A stretch of DNA of 64,000 nt from Cognatiluteimonas profundi (GCF_009792795.1 NZ_VKHQ01000004.1:430659-494658), one strand, 5' to 3'. Counted from the stretch's first letter, positions 1 to 11,182 are shown. A program made the numbers and translations. Notes: generated by a model not told the origin, from the letters alone.

Positions 1-962
1 AAGGCGGCGACACCCAGCGCAGGCCACAGCGCGGCGAGCAGTCCCGACGGTGACGCCAGCAGCCCCAGCAGCAGGAACATCACCAGCTGCGCGAACCAGG
101 TGGCGGCGTCCTGCACCGCCAGCACGTCGGCGCGCGCGCGGATCGGCCGATTCGCCACCACGATCCCGGCCAGGTACACGGCCAGGTAGCCACTGCCGCC
201 AAGCAGGTTGGTGACCGCGAACAGCGCGACCGCCGACGCCAGCGCCAGCCAGGGATGCAGGCCCGAGGGCAGATGGAGTGTGTTGAGGGCGGCGACCAAC
301 GCGCGGCCACCGCCATAGCCAAGACCCGCACCGACGCCAACCGCCCACGCCAGCTTGATCGCCACCGTCACCGCACCGGCCATGACGCCGGCATCCGCGC
401 CGGCAGCGTTATGGCCCGCGATCCAGGCGGTCAGCGCCAGCGTCAGGAAGATGGCGGTGGGATCGTTGCTGCCCGATTCGACTTCCAGCGTCGCGCTGCT
501 GCGACGCTCCAGGTGCAGGCCACCCGCGCGCAACAGGAAGAACACCGCGGCCGCGTCGGTGGAGGCAAGGATCGTGCCCAGCAACAGGGATTCGGCCGGT
601 GGCAGGCCCAGCAGCCGTTGGCCCGCGAGCGCCGTCAGCCCGGCAGTCATCAGCACGCCGACGCTCGCCAGCACCAGGGACGGCATGACGCTGCCGCGCA
701 CATGGCTGGCATGGGTGCGCAGGCCGCCATCGAACAGGATGACCGCCAATGCCAGCGCGCCGACCTGGAAGGTGAAATGCGTGTCGTCGTACCGGATGCC
801 GCCGGGGCCGTCCTCGCCGAGCAGCAATCCCAGCAGCAGGAAGACCAGCAGCAGCGGCGCACCGAATCGACGCGCGAGCAGCGACGACGCGATGCCGGCG
901 AGGATCAGCAGTGCGCCGCCGAGCAGGGTCAGGTCGATGGCATGCAGGCTTTCCAGGCGCAA
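1..962 (-). CDS. nhaP2: K+/H+ (Na+/H+) antiporter, NhaP2/CvrA type, 3' end outside window
   Basis: This is a CPA1-type cation/proton antiporter of the inner membrane that exchanges cytoplasmic K+ or Na+ for protons. The reading frame is uninterrupted from about 962 down to base 1 and gives repeated hydrophobic helices. Family signatures are LFDGGLRT near residue 75, ASTDAAAVFFLL near 125 and EVESGSNDP near 150, which match E. coli CvrA/NhaP2 closely in order and spacing. About 320 residues are visible and the C-terminus lies beyond the window. An in-frame TAA sits at 971-969 and no ATG follows before residue 90, so the start is probably the TTG at 962, which lies almost on a GGAG, or a CTG just after it. 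The gene lies downstream of comM on the same strand across a 144-base gap. Family assignment is firm; the start and preferred ion are not. Confidence 0.85.
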   Translation of the reverse strand, partial: MRLESLHAIDLTLLGGALLILAGIASSLLARRFGAPLLLVFLLLGLLLGEDGPGGIRYDDTHFTFQVGALALAVILFDGGLRTHASHVRGSVMPSLVLASVGVLMTAGLTALAGQRLLGLPPAESLLLGTILASTDAAAVFFLLRAGGLHLERRSSATLEVESGSNDPTAIFLTLALTAWIAGHNAAGADAGVMAGAVTVAIKLAWAVGVGAGLGYGGGRALVAALNTLHLPSGLHPWLALASAVALFAVTNLLGGSGYLAVYLAGIVVANRPIRARADVLAVQDAATWFAQLVMFLLLGLLASPSGLLAALWPALGVAA

Positions 963-1106
963 GCTCCATTACAGGCTTGCGCCATCCTAGCAAGCGTCGA
1001 TGACGCGTCCTGTCGGGCCGGTCGCTTGCCTGCGCGTGCGGGCGTTCGCCCGGACATCGGCACTGCACCGCCGCTGCCGCCGCGCTGCCGATCCCGGATC
1101 GACGGA

Positions 1107-3430
<2,324 letters not shown>

Positions 3431-3443
3431 TCCGGACGCGCGC

Positions 3444-5405
3444 TCAGGCGGGATGTGCGTCGATCACCACGCCCGGCGCAGGCGTCCAGGTGCCTGGGTC
3501 GGCGGTGCCCGCATCCGTCATCCATCGGTCCCGCCCGTTTTCCTTGGCGACATAGAGTGCACGGTCGGCCTGCGCGATCAGGGTATCGATGGTGTCGCTG
3601 GCGTTGCGCAGGCTGGCGGCACCAATGCTGATGGTCACCTGCAACGGCGGCTGCAACCCCACGAAGTCCAGCGTGCGCACGGCCTGCAGCAGGCGCTCCG
3701 CGATCCCGCAGGCAGCGGCCAGGTCGGTGTCGGGACACAGCACCAGGAATTCCTCGCCACCAGCGCGGCCGATCAGGTCGCCCTGGCGCAGCGTCACCTT
3801 GCAGCGCTCGGCGACTGCGACCAGGACCGCATCACCGGCGGGGTGGCCATGGCGGTCGTTGATCGACTTGAAGCGGTCGATGTCGACAGCCAGCACGCTC
3901 AGCGGCTTTCCGCTCAAGCGGGCCACGGCAACGGCCTCGTGCGCGGCGGCGTAGATGCTGCGCCGATTGGCCAGCTGGGTCAGCGAATCAACCATCGCGA
4001 TGCGGCGCAACTGCCGGGTGCGCCGCAACAGCGTCGCGGACAGGATCGCCAGGCTGCCGAGCAGCAGCAGACCCAGGACCAGTGCGGCGCTCTGCCAGCG
4101 GCGCACCCGCAACAACGCATCGACGCGCTGCTGCTGGAAGGCCTGCTGCTGGCGCAGCTGCCTGTTCTCCAGCTCGCCCTGGCGCGCGCTGGCCTCCAGC
4201 TGGATCAGCAGCCCCTGCTGGTGCGAGGCGAGGTCGTCGAGCGAGCGCTGCAGGACGGCGTGCCGCCGGTAGTCGGCCAGGGCCGAGGCCGTGTCGCCGA
4301 GCGCTTCCTCGGTCAGTGAACGCGTCTCGTACAGCCACGAGAGGTAGCGCGGGTTGCTCTCGCCGCGCAGCAGCGCAAGCGCCTTGTCCAGATGCACGAG
4401 CGCTTCGCGATGGCGTCGCAGGCCGGACAGTGCCTGCCCTTCGACCAGTTGGTTGACGCCACGGTCGGTGTCGTTGAGCCGTGCGCCCGGCAACGCCTGC
4501 GCCGCATCGATCGAGGCCAGCGCCGCCGTGAAATCCCCATGTCCGACCTGCGCCTGCGCCAGTCCGGCCAAGGCAGCGGCACGGTCGCTCGCGGTGCCTT
4601 GCGCGCGCGCCATGGCCAACGCCTGCGCGAACGCCTGCAGTCCGAGTGCCGGCTTGTCCCCCTCGGTATAGAGGAAGCCTTTCTGCATCGCGATCCCGTA
4701 ATGATCCTCCCAGCTCGCATCCGGTGGCAGCAGCACTTCCAACTGCTGGAACTGCTGCAGCGCGCGCGCGTACTCGCCCATGCGCCGGTAGATCATGCCG
4801 GTGCCGGTCAGCAGCTGCCGCGCCAGTGACTGCAATCCGGCGCGCTGGAGTACCTGGCGGGCGTGGTCATAGTCCAGCAACGCCACCGCCTGGTTGCCGA
4901 GCAGCGAATGCAGGTCACCGCGATAACTGAGCACCTGCATCGTCAGCAGCGGATCGCGCGCGTCCTCGGCCAGTGCCAGCGCCGTGCCGAGCGTGGTGAT
5001 TGCCGCCTGTCCGTGGCCGCCCAGGTCCTCGAACGCCGCCTGGCAGATCGCCAGGCGCGCCTGCGAGCCGACGTCATGGGCGTCCACCGCGGCGCGCCTG
5101 GCGGCATCGATATATGCGACCAGCGCCGGTGACGTCCCCCAGCGGCTGTGGCTGCAGTCCACCGACCGCAACTGGATGTCGCGCCGCGCGTCGCCGACCG
5201 GCGCCAGTGCGGACAGCCGTTCCAGCGCGCGATCCCAGGTCGACGTGGTCATGTCGAGGGATGCGGGACCGTTGAGTTGTGCGAACAGCGCGTCGAAGGC
5301 GGTTGCCGATCGGGCCGGGGCCGGCATTGGTGCCTGCGGCGCGGGCGCAGCCGGGCAAACCCCGCTGAACAGGGTGCAGGCGATCAGTAGCGCGAGTCCC
5401 CGCAT
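3444..5405 (-). CDS. Secreted/membrane TPR-repeat diguanylate cyclase (GGDEF)
   Basis: The protein makes the second messenger c-di-GMP from two GTP, controlled by an extracytoplasmic TPR sensor. I start it at the ATG at 5405, which begins a clear signal peptide (MRGLALLIACTLFSGVCPAAP). The frame stays open further upstream, but only through the neighbouring coding region. The protein has 653 residues: TPR-like helical repeats at about 40-440, a coiled coil rich in Gln, one transmembrane helix (ALVLGLLLLGSLAILSA) near 460-485, then a GGDEF domain to about 645. GGEEF lies at 549-553 and RQGD five residues before it is an intact I-site (RxxD), so product inhibition is expected. The layout resembles periplasmic-TPR cyclases common in xanthomonads. 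The signal input is unknown. It ends 13 bases from the convergent glnK. Confidence 0.87.
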   Translation of the reverse strand: MRGLALLIACTLFSGVCPAAPAPQAPMPAPARSATAFDALFAQLNGPASLDMTTSTWDRALERLSALAPVGDARRDIQLRSVDCSHSRWGTSPALVAYIDAARRAAVDAHDVGSQARLAICQAAFEDLGGHGQAAITTLGTALALAEDARDPLLTMQVLSYRGDLHSLLGNQAVALLDYDHARQVLQRAGLQSLARQLLTGTGMIYRRMGEYARALQQFQQLEVLLPPDASWEDHYGIAMQKGFLYTEGDKPALGLQAFAQALAMARAQGTASDRAAALAGLAQAQVGHGDFTAALASIDAAQALPGARLNDTDRGVNQLVEGQALSGLRRHREALVHLDKALALLRGESNPRYLSWLYETRSLTEEALGDTASALADYRRHAVLQRSLDDLASHQQGLLIQLEASARQGELENRQLRQQQAFQQQRVDALLRVRRWQSAALVLGLLLLGSLAILSATLLRRTRQLRRIAMVDSLTQLANRRSIYAAAHEAVAVARLSGKPLSVLAVDIDRFKSINDRHGHPAGDAVLVAVAERCKVTLRQGDLIGRAGGEEFLVLCPDTDLAAACGIAERLLQAVRTLDFVGLQPPLQVTISIGAASLRNASDTIDTLIAQADRALYVAKENGRDRWMTDAGTADPGTWTPAPGVVIDAHPA

Positions 5406-5461
5406 ATCCCCGCTGTACGGCCTTGGCCGCCCCGTGGCCCAAGGCCACCTGATAGCTCTGG

Positions 5462-5467
5462 AGTATA
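5462..5467 (-). promoter_or_regulatory. Possible -10 box of the TPR-GGDEF gene
   Basis: Read on the minus strand, this is TATACT, five of six matches to the sigma70 -10 consensus, 56 bases upstream of the ATG. The -35 region is weak (CTTCGG at about the right spacing). Between it and the start codon lie two short palindromes, GTGGCC-TTG-GGCCAC at 5434-5448 and CGGCCTTGGCCG at 5418-5429, which could form leader hairpins or an operator. The rest of the 5406-5575 gap holds nothing I recognise. Confidence 0.35.
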
Positions 5468-5575
5468 GGCGGGCGGCCGACCGCCGAAGCAGGTCCCGCA
5501 CGTGCACGATCGCGATAATGCGACAGTGAGACGCACGTCGCGCTTTGCCCCGATGTCGCAGGGGACGCGATACCG

Positions 5576-6313
5576 CTATCCGGGCCCAGGACCGCCGGTT
5601 TCCCTCCAGGCGCCGCTCGCCCGATGTACCAGCAGCACCACGGCCCAACTGACCCACAGCGACCACAGCGTGTGCGACAGGAAGTGCGCGCCGCGCATCT
5701 GCTGCACCCAGCCCAGGCCGAAGGCCAACGCCAATGCCGCAAGGCCGACGACGGCGCTGCGCCATTTGTGTTCCGGATACCAGAGCAGCGCGAAACCCAG
5801 CAGCCATGAGCCCGATGCGACAAAGGCGGCGGGGAAACAGTGCCCGGCGCGGATGCCCGCCGGTGCCGCGGACCACAGGTCCACGTACGGGGCGTAGCCG
5901 CCGAAATCGCTGATCTCCCATGGGCAGTGCATCGGGCTGAGCCGGCGCAGGATGCCGATCACGATCGGCACGGCGACGAAACACCAGGCGACGAACCACC
6001 AGCGGCGCCGGTGGCTGGCGAGGAAGCCGGATTGCGGCCGTCGCCAGCGCGTCCACAGCGCGACGATCCAGACACTCGCGCCGACCATCAACAACACGTA
6101 CTTCAGGTAGCGATGGACGAAGTACTTGCTGATCCAGGCATAGCGCCACGGGAACGTGTGGTTGATCGGGTCGTAATACGGCGTCGCCAGCTGCAGGTCC
6201 AGGCGGGTGACGTGGAAGACGATCGACAACGCGAGCGCCGACACCGCCAGCAGCAAGGCCTGGCCGAGGTAGAACCGACGTGGCAACCGGGTTGCCGCTG
6301 GCGCGCCGCTCAC
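5576..6313 (-). CDS. PAP2-family membrane phosphatase
   Basis: This is a polytopic membrane phosphatase of the type-2 phosphatidic acid phosphatase superfamily, which removes phosphate from lipid substrates such as undecaprenyl pyrophosphate, phosphatidate or lipid A. The GTG at 6313 overlaps the speE stop codon (GTGA), giving 245 residues beginning VSGAPAATRL. Upstream codons lie wholly inside speE in another frame. Conserved features are SPMHCPWEISDFGG, AGHCFPAAFVASG (the PSGH-like motif with the catalytic His) and RGAHFLSHTLWS (the R...H pair of motif 3). At least five hydrophobic helices are visible. The CPW/FGG signature marks the PAP2 subgroup often found beside lipid A or polymyxin-resistance genes, but no such genes are present here. 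Coupling to speE is unusual and its meaning unknown. Confidence 0.85.
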   Translation of the reverse strand: MSGAPAATRLPRRFYLGQALLLAVSALALSIVFHVTRLDLQLATPYYDPINHTFPWRYAWISKYFVHRYLKYVLLMVGASVWIVALWTRWRRPQSGFLASHRRRWWFVAWCFVAVPIVIGILRRLSPMHCPWEISDFGGYAPYVDLWSAAPAGIRAGHCFPAAFVASGSWLLGFALLWYPEHKWRSAVVGLAALALAFGLGWVQQMRGAHFLSHTLWSLWVSWAVVLLVHRASGAWRETGGPGPG

Positions 6314-7155
6314 CGCAGCGCGGCGGCGACGAAGGGCGGCAGCGTCAGCGCACCGCGATGGATGTCCGCGCTGTAGTACTTGTGCGCGAACGTGGCCGCC
6401 TGCGCGTCGCCTTCGCGGAAACCGAAGCCCTCCGACTTGCGCGCCAGCGTGCACGACCACCAGCCGGTCGGATAACACGGCTGCGGGAACGGCAAGGTCG
6501 CGAACGTGCTGAAACCGGCCTTGCGCATTTCATCTCGCATGGCGTTGATCAGGTCCAGCAGCACCAGCGGCGATTCGGACTGCTGCACCAGGATGCCGTC
6601 GTCCTTCAGCGCGCGGAAGCAACTGGCGTAGAACGCCTTGTTGAACAGCCCTTCGGCCGGGCCGACCGGATCGGTGGAATCGACGATGACGATGTCGACG
6701 CTGCCCGGCGCGCAGGCGGCCATGTAGGCGATGCCGTCGTCGAACAGCAATTGCGCGCGCGGGTCGGCGTTGGCGTCGCACAATTCCGGGAACCACTTCT
6801 CGGCCATGCGCGTGACCTGTTCGTCGATGTCGCACTGCACGGCGCGCTCGACGCCGGCGTGCTTGAGCACCTCGCGCAGGGTGCCGCAGTCGCCGCCGCC
6901 GATGATGACGACATTGCGCGGATCGGCATGGCTGAACAGCGCTGGATGCGACATCATCTCGTGGTAGAGGAAATTGTCGCGGCTGGTCAGCATCACCGCG
7001 CCGTCGATCAGCATCAGGTTGCCCCAGTCGGTCGTCTCGAAGATCTCGATCTTCTGGAACGGCGACTGCACCTCATCGAGCTTGCGGGTGATGCGAAAGC
7101 CGATGGCGGAACCGGCGGGCTCGAAATTCTCGTATTTCCACGTCGCGTCGCTCAT
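6310..7155 (-). CDS. speE: Spermidine synthase (polyamine aminopropyltransferase)
   Basis: SpeE transfers the aminopropyl group of decarboxylated S-adenosylmethionine to putrescine, giving spermidine in the cytoplasm. The 281-residue length fits. The N-terminal beta domain (QSPFQKIEIFETTDWGNLML) is followed by the nucleotide motif IIGGGDCGTLREVL near residue 85, where a Cys replaces the second Gly of the usual GGGDGG. The catalytic motif VDSTDPVGPAEGLF with the key Asp lies near residue 160. It is divergent from speA, which supplies agmatine for putrescine, so both steps of polyamine synthesis face each other across a 142-base control region. The stop codon overlaps the start of the PAP2 gene. 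Confidence 0.93.
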   Translation of the reverse strand: MSDATWKYENFEPAGSAIGFRITRKLDEVQSPFQKIEIFETTDWGNLMLIDGAVMLTSRDNFLYHEMMSHPALFSHADPRNVVIIGGGDCGTLREVLKHAGVERAVQCDIDEQVTRMAEKWFPELCDANADPRAQLLFDDGIAYMAACAPGSVDIVIVDSTDPVGPAEGLFNKAFYASCFRALKDDGILVQQSESPLVLLDLINAMRDEMRKAGFSTFATLPFPQPCYPTGWWSCTLARKSEGFGFREGDAQAATFAHKYYSADIHRGALTLPPFVAAALR

Positions 7156-7261
7156 CGCCAGCCCTTTGTCGAAGCATCACTGCGCGGACCGGCCTGGGCC
7201 GGACCGCGGGGCGGCAGAGTGTAGCGGAAGCCACCCGGCGGGACCCTCACCGCGCGAACGC

Positions 7262-7267
7262 TAGAAT
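7262..7267 (+). promoter_or_regulatory. Likely -10 box of speA
   Basis: TAGAAT matches five of six bases of the sigma70 -10 consensus and lies 30 bases before the speA ATG, in the 142-base speE/speA divergent gap. No good -35 box is visible at 17 bases upstream, so the promoter may need an activator. Confidence 0.4.
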
Positions 7268-7297
7268 GCGCGTCCTGCCGCAGCCGACGCCACGCCG

Positions 7298-9199
7298 ATG
7301 ACCGCCTGGTCGCTCGATCAAGCCCGCAAGACCTATTCGATGCCGCACTGGTCGGAAGGCTATTTCGACATCGACGCAGCCGGTCGCGTCGTCGTGCTGC
7401 CGCGCGCCAGCGGTCCGGCGATCGCGCTGGCCGACGTGGTCGACGCCGCGCGGGCGAACGGCGCCAGGCTGCCGCTGCTGGTGCGCTTCCCGGAGATCCT
7501 CGGCGATCGCCTGCACCGCCTGCAGGCGGCCTTCGCCCAGGCGCAGGCGGACTGGGACTACGCCGGCGGCTACACCGCCGTGTATCCGATCAAGGTCAAC
7601 CAGCACGAAGGCGTGGCGGGCACGCTGGCGTCGCACGCCGGCGAGGGCTTCGGCCTGGAAGCCGGCAGCAAGCCGGAGTTGATGGCGGTGCTCGCGCTGT
7701 CGCGGCCGGGCGGGCTGATCGTCTGCAACGGCTACAAGGACCGCGAGTACATCCGCCTCGCGCTGATCGGCCGCAAGCTGGGGCTGGACACCTACATCGT
7801 CATCGAGAAGCCCTCCGAGCTGCCGCTGGTGCTGGAGGAGGCGCGCGCACTGGGCGTGCAGCCGGGCATCGGCGTGCGCATGCGGCTGGCGTCGCTGGGC
7901 GCCGGCAAGTGGCAGAACAGCGGCGGCGACAAGGCCAAGTTCGGGCTGTCGCCGCGCCAGCTGCTGGACCTGTGGAAGCGCCTGCGCGACGCCGGCATGG
8001 GCGATGCGCTCGGGCTGCTGCACTTCCACATGGGCTCGCAGATCTCCAACGTGCGCGACATCGCCAACGGCATGCGCGAGGCGGTGCGCTATTTCGTCGA
8101 GCTGTCGCGGCTGGGCGCCAACGTGCGCTACATGGATGTCGGCGGCGGCCTGGGCATCGATTACGAAGGCACCCGCTCGCGCAGCTACTGCTCGATCAAT
8201 TACGGCGTCGACCAGTACGCGTCGAACATCGTCCAGCCGCTGGCCGAGGCCTGCGAGGCCAACGGGCTGCCGCAGCCGCGCATCGTCACCGAATGCGGCC
8301 GCGCGATGACCGCGCACCACGCCGTGCTGGTGGCCAATGTCGCCGAAGTCGAGATGGCGCCCGAAGGCCGCGTGCCGCCACCGCATGCCGACGAACCCGC
8401 GGTGATCCGCCACCTGCGCGAGGTCTACGCCGAGCTCGACGCGCGCCCGGCTGTGGAACTGTTCCACGAAGCCCAGCACCACCATGGCGAAGGCCTGTCG
8501 CTGTATGCGCTGGGACAGCTGGACCTGGCCCACCGCGCGCGCATCGACGACCTCTTCTACGCGATCGCGCATGCGGTGCGCACGCGCCTGGACCCGGGCG
8601 AGCGCAGCCACCGCGAACTCATCGACGAGTTGAACGAACGCCTGGTCGACAAGTACTTCGTCAACTTCAGCGTGTTCGAATCGATGCCGGACGTGTGGGC
8701 GATCGACCAGGTGTTCCCGATCGTGCCGATCGACCGCCTCGACGAGGCACCGACGCGGCGCGGCGTGATCGCCGACATGACCTGCGACTCGGACGGCAAG
8801 ATCGATACCTACGTCGAGAACGAAGGCCTGGACAGTTCACTGCCACTGCATCCGCTGCGCGCGGGCGAAAGCTACCGGCTCGGGTTTTTCCTGGTCGGCG
8901 CCTACCAGGAGATCCTCGGCGACATCCACAACCTGTTCGGCGACACCGATTCGGTGTCGGTGCGGCTGGGCGACGACGGCTTCGTCATCGGCCAGCAACG
9001 CCGCGGCGATACCACCGACGTCATGCTCGATTACGTCGGCTACCGTCTGGACGCGCTGCGTGCGGCGTACCGCGACAAGGTCGCCGCGGCCGGGTTGTCC
9101 GCGGACGAGGCGGCGGGCCTCGCCGCTGCGCTGGAAGCGGGCCTGACCGCCTACACCTACCTGAGCGACGAGCCCTTGCCCGCCGACAGCGGGGCCTGA
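7298..9199 (+). CDS. speA: Biosynthetic arginine decarboxylase
   Basis: SpeA is a PLP enzyme that decarboxylates arginine to agmatine, the first step of the agmatine route to putrescine. The 633-residue length and fold-III (alanine racemase-like) layout match the long biosynthetic form. YPIKVNQHEGV contains the PLP lysine at about residue 99. GLEAGSKPEL, LLHFHMGSQI and DVGGGLGIDYEG follow in the expected order, and CDSDGKID near residue 496 carries the second active-site Cys/Asp set. The ATG start is shortly downstream of a TAGAAT box. The end lies 6 bases from the convergent SDR gene. With speE it forms a compact polyamine locus. Confidence 0.96.
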   Translation: MTAWSLDQARKTYSMPHWSEGYFDIDAAGRVVVLPRASGPAIALADVVDAARANGARLPLLVRFPEILGDRLHRLQAAFAQAQADWDYAGGYTAVYPIKVNQHEGVAGTLASHAGEGFGLEAGSKPELMAVLALSRPGGLIVCNGYKDREYIRLALIGRKLGLDTYIVIEKPSELPLVLEEARALGVQPGIGVRMRLASLGAGKWQNSGGDKAKFGLSPRQLLDLWKRLRDAGMGDALGLLHFHMGSQISNVRDIANGMREAVRYFVELSRLGANVRYMDVGGGLGIDYEGTRSRSYCSINYGVDQYASNIVQPLAEACEANGLPQPRIVTECGRAMTAHHAVLVANVAEVEMAPEGRVPPPHADEPAVIRHLREVYAELDARPAVELFHEAQHHHGEGLSLYALGQLDLAHRARIDDLFYAIAHAVRTRLDPGERSHRELIDELNERLVDKYFVNFSVFESMPDVWAIDQVFPIVPIDRLDEAPTRRGVIADMTCDSDGKIDTYVENEGLDSSLPLHPLRAGESYRLGFFLVGAYQEILGDIHNLFGDTDSVSVRLGDDGFVIGQQRRGDTTDVMLDYVGYRLDALRAAYRDKVAAAGLSADEAAGLAAALEAGLTAYTYLSDEPLPADSGA

Positions 9200-9205
9200 C
9201 CCGGT

Positions 9206-9955
9206 TCAGCCTTCGCGATGGATCTGGAAGCCGGCGAAGGACTGGCTGGTCGGCATCAGTTCGAGTCGGTTGATGTTGAGGTGCGGCGGCAGCCCGGCGA
9301 TCCACAACAGCACGCCGGCGATGTCCTCGGCCGTGATCGGCCCGGCCCCGCGGTAGAGCGCATCGGATGCGGCCTGGTCGCCGTGCGTGCGCACCAGCGT
9401 GAACTCCGTCTGCGCCATGCCCGGCTCCAGCGTGGTCACCCGCACGCCGGTGCCGTGCAGGTCGGCGCGCAGGCCCAGCGAGAACTGGCTGACGAAGGCC
9501 TTGCTGCCGCCGTAGACGTTGCCGCCGGCATAGGGATAGTTGGCCGCGGTGGAGCTGATGTTGATGATGGCGCCGCGTTGCGCGATCAGGGTCGGCAGCA
9601 GCAGTCGCGTCAGCGTCACCAGCGCGGTGATGTTGGTGTCGATCATGGTGCGCCAGTCGTCCAGGCTGGCCTGCTGCGCCGGCAAGGTGCCCTGCGCCAG
9701 GCCTGCGTTGTTGACCAGCAGGTCGATGGCGCGGAAGCCTTGCGGGATCGCGTCGAGCATCGCGGCGGTGGCGTCGGCGTCGCGGATGTCGAACGCGGCG
9801 ACATGGATGCGTTCGCTTCCCGCCTCGTCGGCCAGCAACTGCAGGCGGTCCGCGCGCCGGCCGGTGGCGATCACGCGCCAGCCGGCGGCGAGGAAACCGC
9901 GCACGGCCGCACGCCCGAAGCCGGACGTGGCGCCGGTGACCAGCGCGGTCCTCAC
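9206..9955 (-). CDS. Short-chain dehydrogenase/reductase (YdfG-like)
   Basis: This is a classical SDR of 249 residues acting on an unidentified carbonyl or hydroxy-acid substrate in the cytoplasm. The cofactor motif TGATSGFG lies at residues 8-15, with R/TGRR pairs afterwards that suggest NADP(H). NNAGLA is near residue 87, the catalytic Ser is in IINISSTAAN, and the YGGSK motif carries the Tyr/Lys pair near residue 150. Overall it resembles E. coli YdfG (3-hydroxy acid / L-allo-threonine dehydrogenase). The GTG at 9955 overlaps the stop of the upstream transporter gene (GTGA). The open frame continues further upstream but only antisense or out of frame with that transporter. Substrate assignment is inference. 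Confidence 0.88.
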   Translation of the reverse strand: MRTALVTGATSGFGRAAVRGFLAAGWRVIATGRRADRLQLLADEAGSERIHVAAFDIRDADATAAMLDAIPQGFRAIDLLVNNAGLAQGTLPAQQASLDDWRTMIDTNITALVTLTRLLLPTLIAQRGAIINISSTAANYPYAGGNVYGGSKAFVSQFSLGLRADLHGTGVRVTTLEPGMAQTEFTLVRTHGDQAASDALYRGAGPITAEDIAGVLLWIAGLPPHLNINRLELMPTSQSFAGFQIHREG

Positions 9956-10383
9956 GACTTGATCGCCAGCACGACCACGCCGATGCCGATCAGCGCGACG
10001 CCGAGCCATTCGCGCGCCAGCAGCCGCTCGCCGAGGAAGACGAAGGCGAAGATCGCCACCAGCAGCAGGCTCATCTTGTCGACCGCGGCCACCTTCGACG
10101 CCGGGCCGATCTTCAATGCGCGGAAGTAGCAGACCCATGACGCACCGGTGGCCATTGCCGACGCCACCAGGAATCCGAGCGTGCGCGGCGACAAGCTCGC
10201 CGGATTGCGCCACTTGCCGGTCGCCAGCACGAATGCGGCCAGCAACGCCACGATGACGAAGGTGCGCAGCAGGGTGGCGAAATCGCTGTCGACGCCGACC
10301 AGGCCGGCCTTGGCGAAGATGGCCGTCAGTGCGGCGAACCCCGCCGACAGCGATGCCCAGAGCAGCCATTGCGTCGTTGCCAC
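9952..10383 (-). CDS. Half-size DMT (EamA-like) membrane transporter
   Basis: This is a 143-residue integral membrane protein carrying one EamA repeat (about five helices) instead of the usual two. It begins VATTQWLLWASLSAGFAALT and contains RALKIGPASKVAAVDKMSLL and a final helix LIGIGVVVLAIK. I chose the GTG at 10383 because GGAG lies 8 bases upstream and known family members start with this WLLWALLSA segment; in-frame ATGs at 10416, 10431 and 10443 are alternatives. Such half-length DMT proteins are thought to work as dimers. The stop overlaps the SDR start, so the pair is likely translated together. The transported compound is unknown. Confidence 0.8.
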   Translation of the reverse strand: MATTQWLLWASLSAGFAALTAIFAKAGLVGVDSDFATLLRTFVIVALLAAFVLATGKWRNPASLSPRTLGFLVASAMATGASWVCYFRALKIGPASKVAAVDKMSLLLVAIFAFVFLGERLLAREWLGVALIGIGVVVLAIKS

Positions 10384-10452
10384 GTTCCGATCTCCGCGTG
10401 CCGCAGGGTCGGCCATCGTCACCGAAGCCATGCGCGCATGCAATTGCGCCCG

Positions 10453-10845
10453 CTAGTCCGGCAAGCCGTTGGGCGGCTCGTTGCCGAGCAGCCACGCGAT
10501 GGCCTCGTCGCGGTCGATGAAGCGGGAAAACGGGTAGTGATGGGCGTCGACCAGCACCTCGATCAGGTGGTTGGTGTAGTGGATCGGCGGGGCGACGAAT
10601 GCCGTGCGCGACTGCAGGAACAGCGGCTCGCGGGTGATGCGCGCGGCGAATGCGCGGAAGTCGTCGATCGTGTCCGGCGCGGCGGTCGCCTGCATCAGGT
10701 CGATGAGGATCCTGCGGATGCCGCTCTCGCGCAGCAGCGGCAGCGCTTCATCGGCGGCCTGCATGCGCTGCGCGATGGACACCACGCCGTGGTAGCGCAG
10801 GTCGAGCAGGCCGAGGGATGGATCCAGTTGGAGGATGTAGGGCAC
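10453..10845 (-). CDS. STAS/SpoIIAA-like small protein of unknown function
   Basis: The protein has 130 residues from the GTG at 10845 and begins VPYILQLDPSLGLLDLRYHG. The pattern (two short strands, LLxxSGIRRILIDLMQATAAP, then FRAFAARIT...FLQSRTAFVAPPIHYT and a closing RDEAIAWL) resembles SpoIIAA-like/STAS proteins that bind lipids or act in partner switching, though no conserved phosphorylatable serine is obvious. The frame is open upstream to 10926, but that stretch overlaps the short frame at 10899-11093. It ends 69 bases before the DMT gene start on the same strand. I do not know its function. Confidence 0.6.
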   Translation of the reverse strand: MPYILQLDPSLGLLDLRYHGVVSIAQRMQAADEALPLLRESGIRRILIDLMQATAAPDTIDDFRAFAARITREPLFLQSRTAFVAPPIHYTNHLIEVLVDAHHYPFSRFIDRDEAIAWLLGNEPPNGLPD

Positions 10846-10898
10846 GAGGTCGATCCGGCGTAGGGCTGATGGCAGGCGGCAGGTGGCGCGATGGCGCG

Positions 10899-11093
10899 CT
10901 ACGAGGCCGGCTCGCCCGGCAGCCATTGCAGCGCGTCCCCGCGCCGGTTGGATCGTGCGACCGCCTGATGCCGGATCGGCAGCAGCATGGCCCCGTCTTC
11001 GAGCGCGCCAATGCGGGTGCTGATCGTGATCGGCCCCGGATGGACGACATCGACGAGGGCGTGCGTCCCATCGACGCTGACCAGATAGGGCAT
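10899..11093 (-). CDS. Possible 64-residue protein of unknown function
   Basis: A short frame begins MPYLVSVDGTHALVDVVHPG and ends LQWLPGEPAS. It has a mixed beta-like composition (alternating hydrophobics, ISTRIGALEDGAMLLPIRH) that looks like a folded small domain rather than a random shadow. Its ATG follows a weak SD-like CAGCGGCTGG, with TTGACA about 20 bases further up. It precedes the SpoIIAA-like gene by 53 bases on the same strand. I recognise no family. It could be an accidental frame. Confidence 0.35.
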   Translation of the reverse strand: MPYLVSVDGTHALVDVVHPGPITISTRIGALEDGAMLLPIRHQAVARSNRRGDALQWLPGEPAS

Positions 11094-11182
11094 GTCCAGC
11101 CGCTGGATGTTGTCAACGGCCGATTGTGCCGGTTGCGCGCGATGCCGCCAACCCGTCGATGCCCCAACCGTGCTCGTCTACG

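Noticed and set aside
960..975. Frameshift at the start of the antiporter gene
   Set aside because: The in-frame TAA and lack of ATG raised this idea, but residues from LRLESLHAIDL onward already match the normal family N-terminus, so a TTG or CTG start is simpler.
1039..1052. CGGGCG-TT-CGCCCG hairpin between comM and the antiporter as a terminator
   Set aside because: The stem is short and no T-run follows in either direction; such palindromes are expected by chance at this GC content.
5406..6149. Upstream N-terminal extension of the TPR-GGDEF protein
   Set aside because: It runs antiparallel to no signal and overlaps the PAP2 gene in another frame; the ATG at 5405 begins a textbook signal peptide.
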